Shown here piece by piece: positions 7,029 to 15,357 of a stretch of 64,000 nt of DNA. Source of the stretch: Companilactobacillus huachuanensis (lineage in GTDB: Bacteria > Bacillota > Bacilli > Lactobacillales > Lactobacillaceae); contig NZ_BJDF01000001.1 of the NCBI RefSeq assembly GCF_005404815.1, forward strand, positions 174,528 to 238,527. Direction: 5' to 3'. Both the position numbers and the translations under genes were made by a program. Under the pieces are notes generated by a model. It did no database searches, was not told the origin of the DNA, and worked only from the letters and a program-made list of their open reading frames with translations. How positions within the stretch are numbered: the stretch's first letter is position 1; each line of letters opens with the position of its first letter.

Positions 7029-8957
7029 ATGAATGTTAAAGATGTGATTGATAAAAAGAATATCATTATTTCTAATACATCCATGAGTAAACAAGAAGCC
7101 ATTGAAAAAATGAGTTCATTACTCGGTAAAAATGGATATGTTTCTGATGTAACCTCGTTTCAAAATGCTGTTAATAAAAGAGAAAAGGAAATATCTACCG
7201 CTGTTGGATATGGAGTAGCAATACCTCATGGTAAATCTGACGGAGTAGATAGAGCAACAATCGTAATCCTAAAGAATTTGAGTGGAATTCAATGGGATAA
7301 AGAAGTCGTTAACTTGGTATTCATGATTGCTGCTCCGGCAAGTGCCAATGATGAGCATTTACGAATGTTATCAACCATTTCTACTTTTTTAATGGATGAG
7401 AATTTTCGTGCTAAATTGTTAACTGCTATGACCGAAGACGAAATCTATAATGATTTAATCAAGCAGGACGAAGCAAAAGCAAATGAAAAAGATTTGAAGA
7501 ATGCAACTGAAGATAATGGAAAATACTTAATTGGTATTTCTGCATGTATGACCGGAATTGCTCATACTTATATGGCAGCCGAGGCACTTGAAAACGAAGC
7601 AAAAAAGCGTGGAATGAAGTATAAGATTCAAACTAATGGATCAACAGGTGTGGAACATCGGCTTACCGCAAAGGATATCGCCGAAGCTGATGCAATTGTT
7701 GTAGCGCATGATGTTAAGGTGGACACGGATGTTTTTGGAGAGAGAAAATTCTTAGACGTACCAGTGAAGAAGGCCATTGATAAACCACAACAGCTTGTAA
7801 CTGATGCCTTAGCCTTAGGTTCTGGTGATACTAAATCCGAAACTATTTCAAAAGTTGAAGAAAGAAGCGAAGAGACCGAGGGAGAAAGTAAGGGCGGTAG
7901 TTTTGCTAGAGCATTTTATACGCATACCATGAGTGGTGTATCCTACATGATTCCATTTGTTGTAGTTGGTGGTATTTTTATAGCTATTTCCTTCATGTTC
8001 GGTATTTATGCTAGTGATCCAACAAGCAGTCAATATAACATTTGGGCAGCATTCTTTAATGAAATGGGTGGTAACGCTGCATTTAAGTTATATGTTCCAG
8101 TTTTGGCAGCTTATATTTCGTGGAGTATTGCTGATAAACCAGGATTAGCACCAGGTATGATTGGTGGTATGATGGCCATGAATGGTGGTTCTGGATTCCT
8201 GGGTGGTATGTTGGCTGGATTTTTAGGTGGTTACTTAACGAAATTTATTATTAAGAAAACTAAGAATGTTCCACATACATACCAAGGTTTGATTTCAGTA
8301 TTATTGATTCCTTTATTGGCAACTTTTGTAGTTGGTTTCGTAATGTTCTTTATTTTGAACACACCTATGTCTCACTTTAATACGTTCCTAACGACATGGT
8401 TGAAATCAATGAATGGTTCTAGTGCTTTTGTTATGGGAGCCCTTTTGGCCGGTATGATGGCCTCAGATATGGGTGGACCAATTAATAAAACTGCATCAGC
8501 TTTTGGTTTAGCGATGTTTGCTTCAAAGATTTATGGACCTTCCGCCGCATTAATGGTTGGTGGTATGGTTCCACCGCTAGGGGTTGCTTTGGCTACAGTA
8601 TTATTTAAGAATAAATTCTCAAATCAAGAAAGAGAAGCTGGGAAGGCTAACTGGATCTTAGGCGCCTGTTTCATCACTGAAGGTGCCATTCCATTTGCTG
8701 CGGCCGATCCTTTGAGAACAATTCCTGCTAATATTATCGGGGCAGCAGTTGGTGGTGCTTTAAGTATGATGTTTGGTATTACACTACAGGCACCTCACGG
8801 TGGTATCTTTGTAATTCCAGTTGCAGCTAATAAACCATTACTATACATCGGATGTATTTTAATAGGTACTGTCATAACTGCCTTAATTCTAGGATTTACT
8901 AAGAAGACCTTGAGTGAAAGCGAAATGAATAAACATATGGCAGCTGGTATTATTTAA
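7029..8957 (+). CDS. Fructose-family PTS transporter, fused EIIA-EIIB-EIIC
   Basis: A 642-residue permease that imports and phosphorylates a sugar. The EIIA domain (about 1-150) carries the phospho-histidine in AIPHG at residue 67. EIIB (about 162-265) has the active cysteine in ACMTGIAHTYMAAEAL near 173; most fructose EIIB proteins have C-P-T-G here, so the Met is unusual. A Gly/Ser/Glu-rich linker leads to EIIC (about 290-635) with roughly nine membrane helices and Gly/Met-rich stretches. The FruA/ManP-like layout does not fix the substrate; the aldolase upstream suggests a hexose or tagatose-like sugar with no separate 1-phosphate kinase in this operon. Confidence 0.9.
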   Translation: MNVKDVIDKKNIIISNTSMSKQEAIEKMSSLLGKNGYVSDVTSFQNAVNKREKEISTAVGYGVAIPHGKSDGVDRATIVILKNLSGIQWDKEVVNLVFMIAAPASANDEHLRMLSTISTFLMDENFRAKLLTAMTEDEIYNDLIKQDEAKANEKDLKNATEDNGKYLIGISACMTGIAHTYMAAEALENEAKKRGMKYKIQTNGSTGVEHRLTAKDIAEADAIVVAHDVKVDTDVFGERKFLDVPVKKAIDKPQQLVTDALALGSGDTKSETISKVEERSEETEGESKGGSFARAFYTHTMSGVSYMIPFVVVGGIFIAISFMFGIYASDPTSSQYNIWAAFFNEMGGNAAFKLYVPVLAAYISWSIADKPGLAPGMIGGMMAMNGGSGFLGGMLAGFLGGYLTKFIIKKTKNVPHTYQGLISVLLIPLLATFVVGFVMFFILNTPMSHFNTFLTTWLKSMNGSSAFVMGALLAGMMASDMGGPINKTASAFGLAMFASKIYGPSAALMVGGMVPPLGVALATVLFKNKFSNQEREAGKANWILGACFITEGAIPFAAADPLRTIPANIIGAAVGGALSMMFGITLQAPHGGIFVIPVAANKPLLYIGCILIGTVITALILGFTKKTLSESEMNKHMAAGII

Positions 8958-8998
8958 TAATTTTTTTAAAAATATAATCGGTAAAAAGATATTTAAGA

Positions 8999-9031
8999 GA
9001 ATCGTACAAAGATTTGTATGATTCCTTTTTT
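8999..9031 (+). terminator. Rho-independent terminator after the PTS operon
   Basis: GAATCGTACAAA pairs with TTTGTATGATTC, followed by CTTTTTT. It separates the PTS operon from the yhf cluster. Confidence 0.8.
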
Positions 9032-9095
9032 GTATGTTCTAATAGATAGGACAGGAATATATATGAATATACAGATTTTGAACAGAAAAATTATA

Positions 9096-9124
9096 TTGAC
9101 ATAAATTATGCAAGGGCTTACACT
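9096..9124 (+). promoter_or_regulatory. Promoter TTGACA-N17-TACACT of the yhf-type operon
   Basis: Consensus -35 at 9096-9101, exact 17-bp spacing, -10 at 9119-9124. The expected start site (about 9131) is just before the palindrome at 9139-9162. Confidence 0.7.
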
Positions 9125-9138
9125 AATGTCGTTGAAAG

Positions 9139-9162
9139 CAATATATTAAAAACTGTATATTG
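9139..9162. promoter_or_regulatory. Candidate YhfZ operator 1
   Basis: CAATATAT-N8-GTATATTG, immediately downstream of the predicted transcription start of yhfZ. The same pattern recurs at 10848-10871 before yhfT. Location favours a roadblock-type repressor site; the GntR-like protein encoded next is the obvious ligand-controlled binder (inference). Confidence 0.6.
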
Positions 9163-9178
9163 GAAAAGAGATGTAATA

Positions 9179-10093
9179 ATGCGGGAAATACAATATCAAA
9201 AAAAAGGTATTGCTTTGATCTATTTAGCAAAGAAGTTTTTTACACTTGGAATTGGTGATAAAATTCCGACAGTTGATGAACTATGTAGCGAAACCAATAC
9301 TTCTAGAGGAACAATGCAAGGTGCATTAGAAACCTTGAAGGCTGATAAGGCAATTGTAACTGTATCTAAAGGCCATATGGGAACATATCTCGTAGACCAA
9401 GATCAAGATAAATTATTAAATTACCTTGATGACAGAAATATTGTTTGTGCAATGCCATTACCATATACAAAATATTATGAAGGCCTAAGTACCGGTTTTT
9501 ATAAGTCGTTTGAGGACAAAAAGTTGAACTTAAATTTGGCCTACGTTAATGGTTCTATCAATCGTTTGAATGGATTAAAGAGTAATCGTTATGACTTTAT
9601 AGTGACATCAGGATTAACCGCAGATTATTTAGTAAAGAATAATGACGTTGATTTAGTTTCACTACTTCCACAAAAAACTTATGTGTCAGAGCATGTCATT
9701 GTACATAAAAAGGATAGAAACGATTTTATATACGATGGTATGAGTATCGGTGTTGATTCATATTCAATTGATTACAAGCTTCTAACTCAGGAGATTGTTA
9801 AAAATCATGACGTTAAGATGATTGAAACACCATACAATCAAATTGTTCAAAGAATTGAGAACGGAAGTATTGATGCTGCCATTTGGAATAGGGATGAAGT
9901 TGAAGAAAAAAATTATCCTGTTTCATACAGTTCGATTGACAGTGATTTGATTAAAAAATCATCAAGCGCAGCCTTATTATGTAAAAAAGGTAATACTTTC
10001 ATTAAAGAAATTGTACAAAGATATGCGGATATTGATAAGATTACGTCCGTTCAAAAAGCAGTGATTTCCGGTGAGATTTTACCTGAATATTAG
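9179..10093 (+). CDS. yhfZ: YhfZ-like GntR-type regulator with effector-binding domain
   Basis: A 304-residue regulator. Residues 15-75 form a GntR-like winged helix (IPTVDELCSETNTSRGTMQGALETL), and the remainder resembles a periplasmic-binding-protein-type effector domain, as in YhfZ of the enterobacterial yhf cluster. It opens the operon and is probably its regulator; the two CAATATAY-N8-GTATATTG palindromes are its likely sites. Start ATG 9179 follows AGAG. It is followed 12 bp later by a PRD protein. Confidence 0.8.
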   Translation: MREIQYQKKGIALIYLAKKFFTLGIGDKIPTVDELCSETNTSRGTMQGALETLKADKAIVTVSKGHMGTYLVDQDQDKLLNYLDDRNIVCAMPLPYTKYYEGLSTGFYKSFEDKKLNLNLAYVNGSINRLNGLKSNRYDFIVTSGLTADYLVKNNDVDLVSLLPQKTYVSEHVIVHKKDRNDFIYDGMSIGVDSYSIDYKLLTQEIVKNHDVKMIETPYNQIVQRIENGSIDAAIWNRDEVEEKNYPVSYSSIDSDLIKKSSSAALLCKKGNTFIKEIVQRYADIDKITSVQKAVISGEILPEY

Positions 10094-10105
10094 GAGACGA
10101 TAGGT

Positions 10106-10465
10106 ATGAAAGAAACTACTGAGGAAAAATTAAAGGTATTAAATAGGCTAGGTAAATTAGATCAGGATTCCTTTGATTTTTTAACAGATGTTGATGACTA
10201 TTTTTTGGAAAATTATTACAGCAATGATAATGAAATGTTACTGATTCATTTATCAGTAGCGATTAATAGAATGTTTGAGAACAAGAAAGTAGATAAAATG
10301 CCAGATGAGATGTGGGAACAGATTTCTGATAAACCAGAGTACAAAGTTGCCGAATCCGTCTGGAATGATTTAAAATCAAAGTCACCAGTTGAATTTACGG
10401 ATGATGAAACACAGTATATTTTGTTGCATGTTTTAAACATATTAAGGAGGAATCAAAATGATTAA
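10106..10465 (+). CDS. yhfY: YhfY-like single-PRD protein
   Basis: A 119-residue protein that is essentially one PTS-regulation domain without any DNA-binding part. Conserved histidines sit in LLIHLSVAINR and YILLHVLNIL, the two usual phosphorylation positions. A stand-alone PRD probably transmits PTS status to a partner, perhaps YhfZ encoded upstream. It has a GGAGA ribosome site, and its end overlaps yhfU by 8 bp, so the two are translationally coupled. Confidence 0.8.
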   Translation: MKETTEEKLKVLNRLGKLDQDSFDFLTDVDDYFLENYYSNDNEMLLIHLSVAINRMFENKKVDKMPDEMWEQISDKPEYKVAESVWNDLKSKSPVEFTDDETQYILLHVLNILRRNQND

Positions 10466-10823
10466 AATTGTAATCGGTGGTCAAATGGGAAAAGATGAAA
10501 TTGAGGCTGATTTGAAAAGATTAGTTGGCGATAATGATGTTGAAATAACAGTTAAGAATGATCTCGATGCTGCCATGGCTATTCAAGCAGGTGAGGCAGA
10601 TTATTATATTGGCGCTTGTGAAACTGGAGCTGGTGGCGCATTGGCAATGGCAACGGCACTTTTGGGATCAGATAAAACAGTGACTGTAGCATCGCCATCA
10701 AAGGTATTATCTGAAGAAGAAATTGCTGATCAAATAAATAATAAAGGTAAAATAGCATTTGGCTTTACTATTAATACTAAAGATACGGTCCTACCAATTT
10801 TAATGAAATACTTAGTGAAATAA
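10458..10823 (+). CDS. yhfU: YhfU-like DUF2620 protein
   Basis: A 121-residue soluble protein of the DUF2620 family, known almost only next to yhfT. It starts MIKIVIGGQMGKDE and holds a small glycine/alanine-rich centre, YYIGACETGAGGALAMA. The fold looks like a small alpha/beta domain resembling PTS EIIB or the cytosolic domain of a transporter; function is not established. The start overlaps yhfY and has an AAGGAGG site. Pairing with yhfT suggests a transporter accessory subunit. Confidence 0.8.
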   Translation: MIKIVIGGQMGKDEIEADLKRLVGDNDVEITVKNDLDAAMAIQAGEADYYIGACETGAGGALAMATALLGSDKTVTVASPSKVLSEEEIADQINNKGKIAFGFTINTKDTVLPILMKYLVK

Positions 10824-10844
10824 TTTGGACTCTGTTTATCTATC

Positions 10845-10874
10845 TTTCAATATACAATATACAGTATATTGAAA
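10845..10874. promoter_or_regulatory. Candidate YhfZ operator 2, before yhfT
   Basis: TTTCAATATAC-N8-GTATATTGAAA: eleven-base perfect arms. Its core CAATATAC-N8-GTATATTG matches the palindrome at 9139-9162 with the same spacer length. It lies in the only sizeable gap of the operon (10824-10896), so an internal controlled promoter or a transcript-level control point is likely. Confidence 0.6.
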
Positions 10875-10896
10875 ACAAATAAAGGAAGGTATAACA

Positions 10897-12189
10897 ATGA
10901 ACGTTACTACGCTGATTAATTACATATTAATTGCTGCTGTTGGTGGGGTCGGTTCTATTTTAGCCAATCGTGGTATTGCCGTATTTAATGATGGGTTAAG
11001 ACCTATCATGCCTGAATATATTGAAGGTAAGATTACTAGAAAAGAATTAGCTGCTACCAGTTTTGCTGTCAGTTTTGGTTTAATCATTGGTTTTGGTATT
11101 CCGGTTTCCATTGGTTCAACTATTTTAGTTGCTCATAGTATTTTACTAGCAGCCGATGTTATTGGTACATGGACTCCAGACAATAAGTGGGGTACAGCCT
11201 TAGCCGGAGTCGTCGGTGCCATCTATGGCGCAGGTTTACTATTTGGACTTTCTTCAATTGTCGCAATGTTCAAAATGTTACCATTCAACTTCTTACCAGC
11301 ACTTTCATTAATGAGTGGTCCGATTTTGTTAGCATTCTGTGCGTTTCCAGCACTTGCTGTTGCAAGTCAGCACAATCCTAAAAAGGGTTTCATCACATTT
11401 GGATTAACGTTTTTAGCTTACTTATTAGCTACAAAATTTGGTACTTTCAAAGTAAATGGTTACACGATAACTTTAAATGCCATTGGTATGGCTTTGTTGG
11501 TTGCAATGGTATGTATGATTTACTTTGCCGCTCAAATTAAGGGTGACGGTAATTCCAATGCAAGTTTAGTCAATGTATTCTCAAAACGTGTTGGTCGTAT
11601 TAAAGGTAACTGGATCTGGTTATCAATTATGGGTGGTTTAATTACAGCCGCATCAAGTATGTTAATTATTGCTGTTGATGTACTTCCACAACAATTGTTA
11701 GTTAAAAATCAAGTTATGGAAGCAGCTATTGCTACATTTGCTCGTGCCATTGGGTTCATTCCATTAGTATTCTCAACAGCAATCGTAACCGGTGTTTACG
11801 GTATGGCCGGAACAACAATTATCTTTGCTATTGGTCTTTTATTGAAAGGCCAACCAGTTGTTGCATTTATTGCTGGTTTCGTTTGGATGTGGATTGAAGT
11901 TCAACTATTGGCAGCTACTGCTAAAGGGTTGGATAAGTTCCCTGGCTTGAGAGATATGGGCGAACATATTAGAACATCATTGCAAGATACAATTGCAATT
12001 GCTTTATTAATTGGTGCCGCTATTGCATGTAATAAAATGGCTGCTAATATCGGATTCTTCTGGGTTATTGGCTTCTGGTTATTGAACAAGAAATCAAAGA
12101 AACCATTAGTAGATATGGCAGTTGGTCCAATTGCAACAATTGCATTTGGTGTTTTATTAAATATTTTGAGAGTAATAATGATTTTTTAA
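10897..12189 (+). CDS. yhfT: YhfT-like membrane transporter
   Basis: A 430-residue, very hydrophobic protein with about 11-12 predicted membrane helices, starting MNVTTLINYILIAAVGGVGSI. It corresponds to YhfT of the yhf cluster, a family of putative permeases of unknown substrate. It is preceded by GGAAGG. Together with YhfU it would bring in the compound processed by the enzymes downstream. Confidence 0.8.
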   Translation: MNVTTLINYILIAAVGGVGSILANRGIAVFNDGLRPIMPEYIEGKITRKELAATSFAVSFGLIIGFGIPVSIGSTILVAHSILLAADVIGTWTPDNKWGTALAGVVGAIYGAGLLFGLSSIVAMFKMLPFNFLPALSLMSGPILLAFCAFPALAVASQHNPKKGFITFGLTFLAYLLATKFGTFKVNGYTITLNAIGMALLVAMVCMIYFAAQIKGDGNSNASLVNVFSKRVGRIKGNWIWLSIMGGLITAASSMLIIAVDVLPQQLLVKNQVMEAAIATFARAIGFIPLVFSTAIVTGVYGMAGTTIIFAIGLLLKGQPVVAFIAGFVWMWIEVQLLAATAKGLDKFPGLRDMGEHIRTSLQDTIAIALLIGAAIACNKMAANIGFFWVIGFWLLNKKSKKPLVDMAVGPIATIAFGVLLNILRVIMIF

Positions 12190-12212
12190 ATTATAGGAAA
12201 GAGGAATTTCAC

Positions 12213-13097
12213 ATGTTAGTACCTGGTATGGTTTATTCACACGAACATATTCCGATTGATTTATCAGAAGTTAAGCACAATGAGGATTGTCATCTTGATT
12301 CCCAAGAACTTGTAATCAAAGAGTTTAAAGATTTGTATTCTAAAGGTATTCGAAACGTTATTGATATGACAAATAGAGGCATGGGCAGAAATATTCCTTA
12401 TGCACAGAAAGTAGCCGAAGAATCCGGAATCAATATTGTTCAATCCACTGGATTTTATCAAGATGCATTTCTACCAATAGAGGTATTCAGATTATCTGTT
12501 AATCAATTGGCAGAAGGAATGATTAAGGATATTCAAGTTGGAATAAAAGGAACAAATGTTAAGGCAGGCGTTATCGGAGAGATTGCTACTACTCAAGGAA
12601 AGTGGACTGAAGGTGAAGGCAAGGTATTTGATGCCGCCGTTATTGCCCAAAAAGAGACAGGATGTCCAATCAGTACACATACTTCAATTGGAACTTTAGG
12701 CCATGAGCAAGTTAATTATTTTGTTCGAAACCATGCGGATTTAAGCAAAATCGTTATCGGACACGTTGATTTATCGGCTAGTTCTGATTATGTGATTGAT
12801 ATGTTGAAGACAGGTATTAATGTTGAATTCGATACTATTGGTAAAAATAATTATTTAGCAGATTCCATCAGAGTACAAATGCTCAAGGATATTGAAAAAG
12901 CAGGATTTTCTGATCAGGTTGTAATGTCAATGGATATCACAAGAAAGTCACACTTAAAGGAAAATGGGGGTAATGGCTATTCATACCTATTGGATAGCTT
13001 CGTTCCTCAACTTCAAGAAGCTGGTATTTCTGAAGAATTCATCAATAAGATGTTGGATAGAAATCCACAAAGAATCTACGGTGATATCAATGCCTAA
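12213..13097 (+). CDS. php: Phosphotriesterase-homology protein Php
   Basis: A 294-residue amidohydrolase-superfamily enzyme. Metal-binding signatures appear in order: SHEH near residue 10, VIGEIAT near 120 (a glutamate where bacterial phosphotriesterases have a carboxylated lysine, as in Php proteins), STHTS near 155, IGHVDLS near 185 and SMDITRKSH near 245. The C-terminal NPQRIYGD is family-typical. Physiological substrate unknown to me; a lactonase, carboxyesterase or phosphoesterase step is possible. Ribosome site GAGGAA. The end overlaps yhfS by 8 bp. Confidence 0.85.
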   Translation: MLVPGMVYSHEHIPIDLSEVKHNEDCHLDSQELVIKEFKDLYSKGIRNVIDMTNRGMGRNIPYAQKVAEESGINIVQSTGFYQDAFLPIEVFRLSVNQLAEGMIKDIQVGIKGTNVKAGVIGEIATTQGKWTEGEGKVFDAAVIAQKETGCPISTHTSIGTLGHEQVNYFVRNHADLSKIVIGHVDLSASSDYVIDMLKTGINVEFDTIGKNNYLADSIRVQMLKDIEKAGFSDQVVMSMDITRKSHLKENGGNGYSYLLDSFVPQLQEAGISEEFINKMLDRNPQRIYGDINA

Positions 13098-14187
13098 ATT
13101 CAAAACTTATCCATTAGAGAGCATTTCGGTTGATGAAGCTCTAGACAAACAATTCAAACTAGTCGATACAATGACTCGTCATTTCGAGGGCAATGAATTA
13201 CTGAGTCGAGGGGATTTGGGAGTCGTTCCCGGCCTTAATCAGCCCAGATATACTAAAAAGGTTGAAGAAGTTTTGGCTGATTTCTTTGGTACTGAAGCAG
13301 CAATGTTGGTCAGAGGATCAGGAACATCAGCTATTAGATTAGCGTTACATGCTGTATTGAAACCTGGCGAAACATTATTGGTACATCAAGCCCCAATTTA
13401 TCCTACAACTAAGGTTTCGATTGACAGCATGGGTATTAAGACAGTGGCGATAGATTTTAATAAAATTGAGGCTCAAAAATTACCTGTAGGTGTTTCAGCC
13501 ATCTTAATTCAATATACGCGTCAACAACCAGAGGATTCTTATTCTATGGATAAAGTTATTTCTTATCTTAAAGAGGAGTATCCAGAAATTCCAATAGTTA
13601 CAGATGATAATTATGCCGTTATGAAGGTTCACAAAATTGGTGTTGAGTTGGGAGCATCACTTAGCTGCTTTTCGACCTTCAAATTACTAGGTCCTGAAGG
13701 AATTGGGTGTATTGTCGGCGATAAAAAGGAATTGGATCAGTTGCGCAAAGAAAATTATTCGGGAGGATCTCAAGTTCAAGGTCATGAGGCATTGGATGTT
13801 TTACGAGGCTTAACTTATGCACCCGTAGCCTTGGCAAATCAAGCTCGAGTTGTAAATGAATTGGTTGAAAGACTCAACAATAATGAAGTTTTGGGAATTT
13901 CATCAGCCTATGTAGCAAATGCTCAATCAAAGGTTTTATTAGTTGAATTTGAAAAACCAATTGCACAGGAGGTTTTGAAATATACCAATTCATTAGGGGC
14001 CGCTCCTAATCCAGTCGGCGCTGAGTCAAAGTATGAAATGGTACCAATGTTTTATCGAGTTTCTGGAACATTTAAAGAATATGATCCGGAATTGCTTAAA
14101 ACGACAATTCGCATTAACCCATATAGATGTGGCGCAGATACAATAGTACGCATCCTAAAGAACAGTGTTGGTAAGGTGGTGGAATAA
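13090..14187 (+). CDS. yhfS: YhfS-like PLP-dependent aminotransferase-fold enzyme
   Basis: A 365-residue fold-type I PLP enzyme. VRGSGTSAIRLAL (about 75) is the cofactor phosphate-binding loop, VTDDNYAVMK holds the aspartate that contacts the pyridine nitrogen, and STFKLLGPEG the Schiff-base lysine. I chose ATG 13090 because the protein then begins MPKFKTYPLESISVDEA as in the family; a longer frame reading into php has no ribosome site. The 8-bp overlap with php implies coupling. An aminotransferase, beta-lyase or carbon-sulfur lyase role is possible. Confidence 0.8.
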   Translation: MPKFKTYPLESISVDEALDKQFKLVDTMTRHFEGNELLSRGDLGVVPGLNQPRYTKKVEEVLADFFGTEAAMLVRGSGTSAIRLALHAVLKPGETLLVHQAPIYPTTKVSIDSMGIKTVAIDFNKIEAQKLPVGVSAILIQYTRQQPEDSYSMDKVISYLKEEYPEIPIVTDDNYAVMKVHKIGVELGASLSCFSTFKLLGPEGIGCIVGDKKELDQLRKENYSGGSQVQGHEALDVLRGLTYAPVALANQARVVNELVERLNNNEVLGISSAYVANAQSKVLLVEFEKPIAQEVLKYTNSLGAAPNPVGAESKYEMVPMFYRVSGTFKEYDPELLKTTIRINPYRCGADTIVRILKNSVGKVVE

Positions 14188-14189
14188 TA

Positions 14190-15356
14190 ATGTTTTTGAA
14201 ACAACTTGAAAAGCAAAATCCTGAACTTATCGATTTTGCATTTAATCTACATAAAACGGGTCAAATTTTACCTGACACATACGTAATTGACCTGGATATG
14301 ATTCATGAAAATACAGTCAAGATGGTAGATGAAGCTAAGAAATATGGAGTTGAATTGCTTTATATGACTAAGCAATTGGGTAGAAATCCAATTGTAGCTA
14401 AAGAAATTCAATCGGCGGGGATTGAAAATGCTGTAGTAGTAGATTTTCGTGAAGCTGAAGTATTTATGGAAAATAACTTAAATTTGGGCAATGTAGGACA
14501 TTTAGTTCAAACTCCCAAGGCATTGTTAGAGAAAATCGTTTCTTACGGAACTAAATATTTCACAATGTATTCTCTTGAAAATGTAGTGGATTTGAATGAA
14601 GCTGCTAAGTCAGTTGGAAAAGTTCAAGCCATCATTTTAAAAATTCAAGCTACTGAAGACGATATTTACCCGGGACAAGTTGGAGGCTTCACATTAGAAG
14701 AGTTGGATGATCAATTAGATGAACTAAATAATTTATCTAATATCAAAGTTGTTGGATTAACGACATTTCCGGCAATTTTGTTTGATGAGAAGACATGCAG
14801 TTATCACTCAACATCTAATATGGAGACAGTAAAAAAATCTCAAGCATTATTTAGTAAGCACGGAGTTGAATGTTCTGTCGTTAGTTTACCTTCAGCAACT
14901 GCCACTAAATCAATTAAGTTAATTAAAGAACTTGGTGGAACAGAAGGCGAGCCAGGCCATTCTATTACTGGAACTACTCCTATGCATGCTGTAAAAGATT
15001 TACCAGAAAAGCCGGCTTACTGTTATGTTAGCGAGATTTCACACAGCTACGGAGAGCATAGCTACATTTATGGCGGTGGATATTATCGCAGAGGTCATTT
15101 AAAGAATGCCATTGTTAAAGATGGTGAAAGAATAGAATCGGCCGAAGTTCTTCCATTAGATAATTCAAGTATTGATTATTATTTAGAATTAAATAAAAAA
15201 TTTAAATCAGGATTACCAGTAATAATGTCGACTCGAACGCAGATGTTTGTAACTAGAAGTACGGTAGCACTTGTTAGAGGATTACATACCGAAAATCCAA
15301 GATTGATTGGTTTGTACGATACACAGGGAAGAGAATTATCGAAAGGAGTTAAGTGA
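14190..15356 (+). CDS. yhfX: YhfX-like alanine-racemase-fold PLP enzyme
   Basis: A 388-residue fold-type III PLP protein. TYVIDLDMIHENT begins the barrel and LLYMTKQLGRNP carries the probable Schiff-base lysine near residue 55. GEPGHSITGTTPMHA near 255 and the C-terminal region resemble amino-acid racemases and D-threonine aldolases. It starts two bases after yhfS and is followed one base later by yhfW. A racemase or epimerase step on the amine handled by YhfS is a reasonable guess, not shown. Confidence 0.8.
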   Translation: MFLKQLEKQNPELIDFAFNLHKTGQILPDTYVIDLDMIHENTVKMVDEAKKYGVELLYMTKQLGRNPIVAKEIQSAGIENAVVVDFREAEVFMENNLNLGNVGHLVQTPKALLEKIVSYGTKYFTMYSLENVVDLNEAAKSVGKVQAIILKIQATEDDIYPGQVGGFTLEELDDQLDELNNLSNIKVVGLTTFPAILFDEKTCSYHSTSNMETVKKSQALFSKHGVECSVVSLPSATATKSIKLIKELGGTEGEPGHSITGTTPMHAVKDLPEKPAYCYVSEISHSYGEHSYIYGGGYYRRGHLKNAIVKDGERIESAEVLPLDNSSIDYYLELNKKFKSGLPVIMSTRTQMFVTRSTVALVRGLHTENPRLIGLYDTQGRELSKGVK

Positions 15357-15357
15357 T

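Noticed and set aside
12964-13089. Extended N-terminus of YhfS reading inside php
   Set aside because: No ribosome site or family similarity; the family N-terminus begins at ATG 13090.
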